Origin: Chloroflexota bacterium
Lineage (GTDB): Bacteria; Chloroflexota; Anaerolineae; Fen-1058
Length of the DNA stretch: 9,652 nucleotides
Direction of reading: 5' to 3'
Assembly: GCA_016219235.1 (NCBI GenBank)
Contig: JACRBO010000576.1
Coordinates: 1-9,652 of the forward strand
The translations under genes were made by a program, and so were the position numbers. The notes under the pieces are model-generated. The model had not been told where the DNA came from and did not search any database. It worked only from the letters and a program-made list of their open reading frames with translations. Of the stretch, positions 6,002-9,652 are shown one piece after another. Numbering within the stretch: the stretch's first letter is position 1; the number at the start of each line of letters is the position of its first letter.

Positions 6002-6551
6002 GACCGCGCGCCTGATTCTGCGACCGCTGCAGCCTGACGATTGGCAGGCGGTGCTGTCATACACGGCTGATCCGGCAGTGCTGCGCTATCTACCGGAACG
6101 TTTGATGATGCGCGAACCGGGCGGCGACGCCGATCAATTGGCGTGTCCCGATAAATTCGCCATCAACCTGAAGGCCGACGGAGCCTTCATCGGACACTTG
6201 CTCTTTTGTCATCACGATAGCGAGCAGTTGGTGCGCGAGATCGGCTGGGTAGTCAGTCCGCCTTATCAACGACAGGGTTACGCGACCGAGGCCGCCGCCG
6301 CCCTGCTGGCGTATGGCTTCGAGACGCTGGGCCTGCAGCGCGTAATCGCAGCGTGCGACAGTCGCAACGTCGCTTCACTGCGCGTGATGCAGAAGTTGAA
6401 CATGCAGCGCGAGGCTCAGTTTCAGGACTGTTTGTTTCGGCAAGGTGAGTGGCTTGAAGAGCATGTGTACGCTATTCACATCGACGAGTGGCGGGCCGCA
6501 GCGCGGCACGTCAGCCAGGGGAAAATCGATAACACGGAGACGACGGACTGA
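5985..6551 (+). CDS. GNAT-family N-acetyltransferase, RimJ/RimL type
   Basis: A 188-residue acetyltransferase of the Acetyltransf_3 (RimJ/RimL-like) class, transferring acetyl from acetyl-CoA to an amino group on a protein N-terminus or small molecule. The N-terminus has the class opening LETARLILRPLQPDD (5-19), motif A is V-S-P-P-Y-Q95-R-Q-G98-Y-A-T-E with acetyl-CoA pyrophosphate-binding residues, followed by N128-x-x-S131 and VMQKLNM (134-140). I chose ATG 5985 because the conserved domain begins right after it; the frame is open back to 5898, but the added residues are Arg-rich out-of-frame sequence from the preceding gene. A GGGAG at 5971-5975 is 9 nt upstream. It overlaps the previous gene by 17 bp, and its TGA at 6549-6551 overlaps a possible CTG start of the permease. 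The substrate is not deducible. Confidence 0.9.
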   Translation: METQLETARLILRPLQPDDWQAVLSYTADPAVLRYLPERLMMREPGGDADQLACPDKFAINLKADGAFIGHLLFCHHDSEQLVREIGWVVSPPYQRQGYATEAAAALLAYGFETLGLQRVIAACDSRNVASLRVMQKLNMQREAQFQDCLFRQGEWLEEHVYAIHIDEWRAAARHVSQGKIDNTETTD

Positions 6552-6592
6552 CCGCTTGCGGCCCTGACTGCCCGGACATCCTGCTGCAAATT

Positions 6593-8611
6593 TTGATCTT
6601 TGGCCTGACCAACGGCGCGGTGCTGGCGCTGAATGCCATCAGCGTTACCGTGATCTACGGCACGGTGCGCGCGCTCAATCTGGCGCACGGCGATACCTTT
6701 GCGCTGACGACGGTCGTGATCACGACGCTGATCCGCGCACTGGGCGTGGATCGTCATTCGCCCGCGCCGATCTTGATCGGCGCTCTGGCGCTGGCATTGA
6801 TCGCGGCCGGGCTGTTTGGCCTGATCGTGAATGTCGGCATCGAACGCGCCGCGTTTCGGCCCTTTCGCGACCGATCGCGCCTGGCGCCCCTCATCGCCAC
6901 GCTCGGCATTTCGTTCATCCTCTTTCAGGGCGCGTTGATCTGGCGCACGCTGCAACCCAGTTGGGTGCCGCACGAACATCGCAGCGTGCCCGGCCTGAAC
7001 GAAGTGCCCACCGACGGCATTCCGCCTCTGCTGCCCGATGTTGATTTCGTACAGGCCATGGGCTTGAACAGCACGGTTAAGTTTCATTTCACGGAATTGG
7101 TTGTGCTTGCCAGCGCCATCGGCTGCGCGGTGGGCGTGAGTATGATCTTGAAGCGCACGGCTTTGGGGCGCGCCATTCGCGCCTGTTCGCAAGACCCGCA
7201 ATTGGCGCAAATCTGCGGCGTCGATCTCAATCGCACTATCCGCCGCGCCTTCGCGTTTGGCGGCGTGTTGGTGGGTATCGCCGCGTTTATCTTCGCGCTG
7301 TATTACGCGCGGCCCTTCGGCGATGGCGGCGCGCAGAGCGGCCTGCTGGCGTTTGCGGCGGCGATCCTCGGCGGCATCGGCAGTCCCATCGGGGCGTTGG
7401 TGAGCGCGCTATTTATCGGCGTGTTGAGTTCGTTCAGTGATTTCTTTTTGAGCGCACAGTGGACGCCCGTGCTGATGCTCACGCTGATGATCGGCCTGTT
7501 GATGCTGCGGCCTACCGGCCTGGTGGCCGAGCGTGCGACCGATGGTGTGGATCAGGCTGAGCGCGATACTGTACTATTGATCGCGCCCGGCCGGCGCACG
7601 CGGCTCGATCGGTGGTTGATCGCGATCTTGATCGGGCTGGCGTTATTCCCCGCGCTATCGGCTGCGTTTGATCTGGGCGCGCAAATCCTGTTACGCGGCA
7701 TCGGCCTGTATGTGTTGCTGGCGCTGGGCCTGAATCTGTTGTTGGACGTGGCGGGTGTGCTCGATCTCGGCTTTGCGATCAGTTTTGCGATTGGCGGCTA
7801 CACGACCGCGTTGATGACCAATCGCTTTGGCGACATTGGATCGCTGCTGCCGCAACCGATTGATTTTCTCATCGTGTTGGCAGTCAGTACGTTACTTGCT
7901 GCTCTGGTTGGCATGATCAAAGGCGTGCTGGCGCTGCGCCTGCGCAGCGATTATCTGGCCGTGGCGACGCTGGCACTGGGCCTGTTGGTTCGACAAATGC
8001 TGGTAAGTGCGCGCGCGATCACGGGCGGGGCAGGCGGCATCGGAGCGCTGCCCGCGCCGACGATTCTCTCTGTCTCGATCGATCAACCCACGTCACAGTA
8101 TTATCTGGTCATCGGCGTGGTGATCGTCGCGGTGGTGATCAGTCTGCGGCTGATCCGATCGCGCACAGGACGCGCGTGGTTGGCCAGCAGCGTCGATGAA
8201 ACGGCGGCGGCCGCGTTTGGCATCGACGTGCCGCGTTATCGTTGGCAAGCGTTGATCTTGAGTTCGGCACTGGCCGGCATCGCGGGCGCGTTATACGCCG
8301 GGACGTTTGCCTTTGTGTCGCCGGACATGGCCGCGTTTCACGTTACGACGTTGACTTTGACGATGGTGATCCTCGGTGGCGCGGGCAGCGTGCCCGGAGC
8401 GATCATTGGCGCGATGGTCATCATCGGGTACGATCAAATCATCGTGCCGCAAATCGCGACGTTTCTAGCGTCGCTCGTGCCGCCTGATGCTGCTTACATC
8501 GGCGCAGTGCCCGACATTCGCGGCACGAACTTCCTAAACTTTGGTTTGGCCCTGTATTTGACCGTGTTGATTCGCGCGCGTTCCGGCGCACAACAAGCGA
8601 GTAATCGATGA
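6593..8611 (+). CDS. Fused LivH-LivM branched-chain amino acid ABC transporter permease
   Basis: A very hydrophobic protein (672 residues from TTG 6593) that joins both membrane subunits of a branched-chain amino acid type ABC importer. The LivH half (about 1-310) shows GLTNGAVLALNAISVTVIYG, NLAHGD (29-34), an ATPase-contact loop LGRAIRACSQDPQLAQICGV (191-210) and ILGGIGSPIGA (258-268). A polar linker (about 311-338) leads to the LivM half with LGLNLLLDVAGVLDLGF (378-394), RLRSDYLAVATL (449-460), ITGGAGGIGALP, a second contact loop SRTGRAWLASSVDETAAAAF (523-542) and ILGGAGSVPGA (593-603). TTG 6593 cuts into the first membrane helix and has no ribosome binding site. A CTG at 6548, in a 4-bp overlap with the acetyltransferase stop and 8 nt after GGAG, gives a fuller N-terminus. 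ATPases and binding protein are not in the window. Urea or amide substrates are possible. Confidence 0.92.
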   Translation: MIFGLTNGAVLALNAISVTVIYGTVRALNLAHGDTFALTTVVITTLIRALGVDRHSPAPILIGALALALIAAGLFGLIVNVGIERAAFRPFRDRSRLAPLIATLGISFILFQGALIWRTLQPSWVPHEHRSVPGLNEVPTDGIPPLLPDVDFVQAMGLNSTVKFHFTELVVLASAIGCAVGVSMILKRTALGRAIRACSQDPQLAQICGVDLNRTIRRAFAFGGVLVGIAAFIFALYYARPFGDGGAQSGLLAFAAAILGGIGSPIGALVSALFIGVLSSFSDFFLSAQWTPVLMLTLMIGLLMLRPTGLVAERATDGVDQAERDTVLLIAPGRRTRLDRWLIAILIGLALFPALSAAFDLGAQILLRGIGLYVLLALGLNLLLDVAGVLDLGFAISFAIGGYTTALMTNRFGDIGSLLPQPIDFLIVLAVSTLLAALVGMIKGVLALRLRSDYLAVATLALGLLVRQMLVSARAITGGAGGIGALPAPTILSVSIDQPTSQYYLVIGVVIVAVVISLRLIRSRTGRAWLASSVDETAAAAFGIDVPRYRWQALILSSALAGIAGALYAGTFAFVSPDMAAFHVTTLTLTMVILGGAGSVPGAIIGAMVIIGYDQIIVPQIATFLASLVPPDAAYIGAVPDIRGTNFLNFGLALYLTVLIRARSGAQQASNR

Positions 8612-9652
8612 AGCGTGTTGATTCACTTTCAAAAATTCTTATTGCCAATCGTGGTGAGATTGCCGTGCGCATCATTCGCGCGTGTCAGGCGCTGAATCTG
8701 CGCACGGTGGCGATCTATTCCGAAGCGGACGCGCAAGCTATGCATGTGCGATTGGCGGACGAAGCCATTCCGATCGGTCCGCCGCCGCCTAAAGAGTCGT
8801 ACTTGCGCGGCGACAAGATCATCGTGGCGGCCAAATCGATCAAGGCGCAGGCCATTCATCCCGGCTTTGGCTTTCTGTCGGAGAATGCGGATTTTGCCGA
8901 CGCGGTGCGCAAGGCAGGCTTGATCTTCATCGGCCCGACGGGCGATTCAATCCGTCGCATGGGCAGCAAGACACAGGCCCGCACGCTGATGCAGGTTGCC
9001 GGTGTGCCAATCGTGCCGGGTTATCAGGGCCAGTCTGATTTCCAATCAGCCGCTGAGAAGATGGGTTATCCGATCCTCGTCAAGGCGGCGGCGGGCGGCG
9101 GCGGCAAAGGTATGCGCATCGTCCACCAACCCGATCAGTTGATCGAAGCGATCGAGGCCGCGCAGCGCGAAGCTGAGAAAGCCTTTGGCGACGCCACGGC
9201 TTTCCTGGAAAAATACATCGAAGGCGCTCGACACATTGAGTTCCAGGTGTTCGGCGATGCGCATGGCAACGTCGTCCATTTGTTTGAGCGCGAATGTTCC
9301 ACGCAGCGCCGCCATCAAAAGATCATCGAAGAGACACCGTCGCCGTTGTTGGATGACGATCTGCGCGAGTGGATGGGACAAGCGGCCGTTGCCGCGGCCA
9401 GAGCCGTTGACTATCAAAACGCGGGCACGATCGAGTTCGTCGTCGATCCGAAAACGCGCGAGTTCTACTTTCTGGAAATGAACACACGCCTGCAGGTGGA
9501 GCATCCGATTACGGAGCTGCTTACGGGGCGCGACCTGGTCGGCCTCCAACTGCATGTGGCGCAGGGCGAAGCATTGCCTTTCACGCAATCCGATCTGACG
9601 CGGCGCGGCCACGCCCTCGAGTGCCGCATCTACGCCGAGGATCCCGCCAACA
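8608..9652 (+). CDS. Acyl-CoA carboxylase, biotin carboxylase subunit (3' end outside window)
   Basis: The first 348 residues of a biotin carboxylase, which uses ATP and bicarbonate to carboxylate biotin. Seen are KILIANRGEIAVRIIRA (9-25), the HPGFGFLSEN segment, the ATP-grasp glycine loop GGGGKG with K167, CSTQRRHQKIIEE, metal ligands E276 and E290, and the active-site N292, R294 and E298 in EMNTRLQVEHP. The wording FLEKYIEGARHIEFQVFGD and LTGRDLVGLQLHVAQGE resembles the alpha subunits of acyl-CoA carboxylases such as methylcrotonyl- or propionyl-CoA carboxylase more than stand-alone AccC, but the biotin carrier domain that would decide this lies outside the window. The ATG overlaps the permease stop as ATGA (8608-8611), so the two are translationally coupled. 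Paired with a branched-chain amino acid permease, a role in leucine or related breakdown is plausible. Confidence 0.93.
   Translation, partial: MKRVDSLSKILIANRGEIAVRIIRACQALNLRTVAIYSEADAQAMHVRLADEAIPIGPPPPKESYLRGDKIIVAAKSIKAQAIHPGFGFLSENADFADAVRKAGLIFIGPTGDSIRRMGSKTQARTLMQVAGVPIVPGYQGQSDFQSAAEKMGYPILVKAAAGGGGKGMRIVHQPDQLIEAIEAAQREAEKAFGDATAFLEKYIEGARHIEFQVFGDAHGNVVHLFERECSTQRRHQKIIEETPSPLLDDDLREWMGQAAVAAARAVDYQNAGTIEFVVDPKTREFYFLEMNTRLQVEHPITELLTGRDLVGLQLHVAQGEALPFTQSDLTRRGHALECRIYAEDPAN

Noticed and set aside
6476..7210. 244-codon open frame on the minus strand
   Set aside because: Antisense to the acetyltransferase end and the permease start; low-complexity Gln/Arg/Ala composition and no family resemblance.
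9091..9105. GGC-repeat microsatellite
   Set aside because: It encodes the invariant glycine loop of the ATP-grasp domain (GGGGKG), so it is explained by protein constraint.
9046..9612. 188-codon open frame on the minus strand
   Set aside because: Antisense shadow of the conserved biotin carboxylase ATP-grasp region.

Overview
This 9.65 kb window is bacterial chromosomal DNA, fairly GC-rich (I estimate high-50s percent, not computed). All supported genes lie on the + strand and are packed very tightly. The best guess for the host is a Chloroflexota bacterium (Anaerolineae-like), from the overall look of the proteins and the fused LivH-LivM permease. That is an impression, not a proof. GATC is strikingly over-represented throughout.

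Left block (1-3253) is a run of six genes whose stops and starts overlap by 4 bp (ATGA) or directly abut: the C-terminal end of a GNAT acetyltransferase, a DUF5946 zinc-site protein, a cytosolic GH20 beta-N-acetylhexosaminidase, a YwbE-family protein, a SAP-domain protein with a duplicated C-terminal motif, and a VOC/glyoxalase-type metalloprotein. They look like one polycistronic unit although their functions are not obviously related.

Middle block (3254-5017): a 79-bp gap with a 9-bp perfect inverted repeat plus a third copy of one arm leads into aroE, a shikimate dehydrogenase with an unusual substrate-binding loop. An 83-bp gap with two very short coupled ORFs leads into a HAD phosphatase (YihX-like). 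A 129-bp gap follows that can fold into several competing hairpins, one of which could mask the next ribosome binding site.

Right block (5018-9652): an uncharacterised protein with a PH-like C-terminal region, a RimJ/RimL-type GNAT acetyltransferase overlapping it by 17 bp, a single-chain LivH-LivM branched-chain amino acid ABC permease, and the biotin-carboxylase part of an acyl-CoA carboxylase (cut by the window end), again coupled by an ATGA overlap. Permease plus carboxylase would fit branched-chain amino acid (perhaps leucine) uptake and catabolism, but that is inference.

I see no rRNA, tRNA, CRISPR array, insertion sequence, phage gene or recognisable defence system. There is no gene-free stretch longer than about 130 bp. 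The window looks mostly like ordinary chromosome with a few points of interest, not an obvious new multi-gene system.
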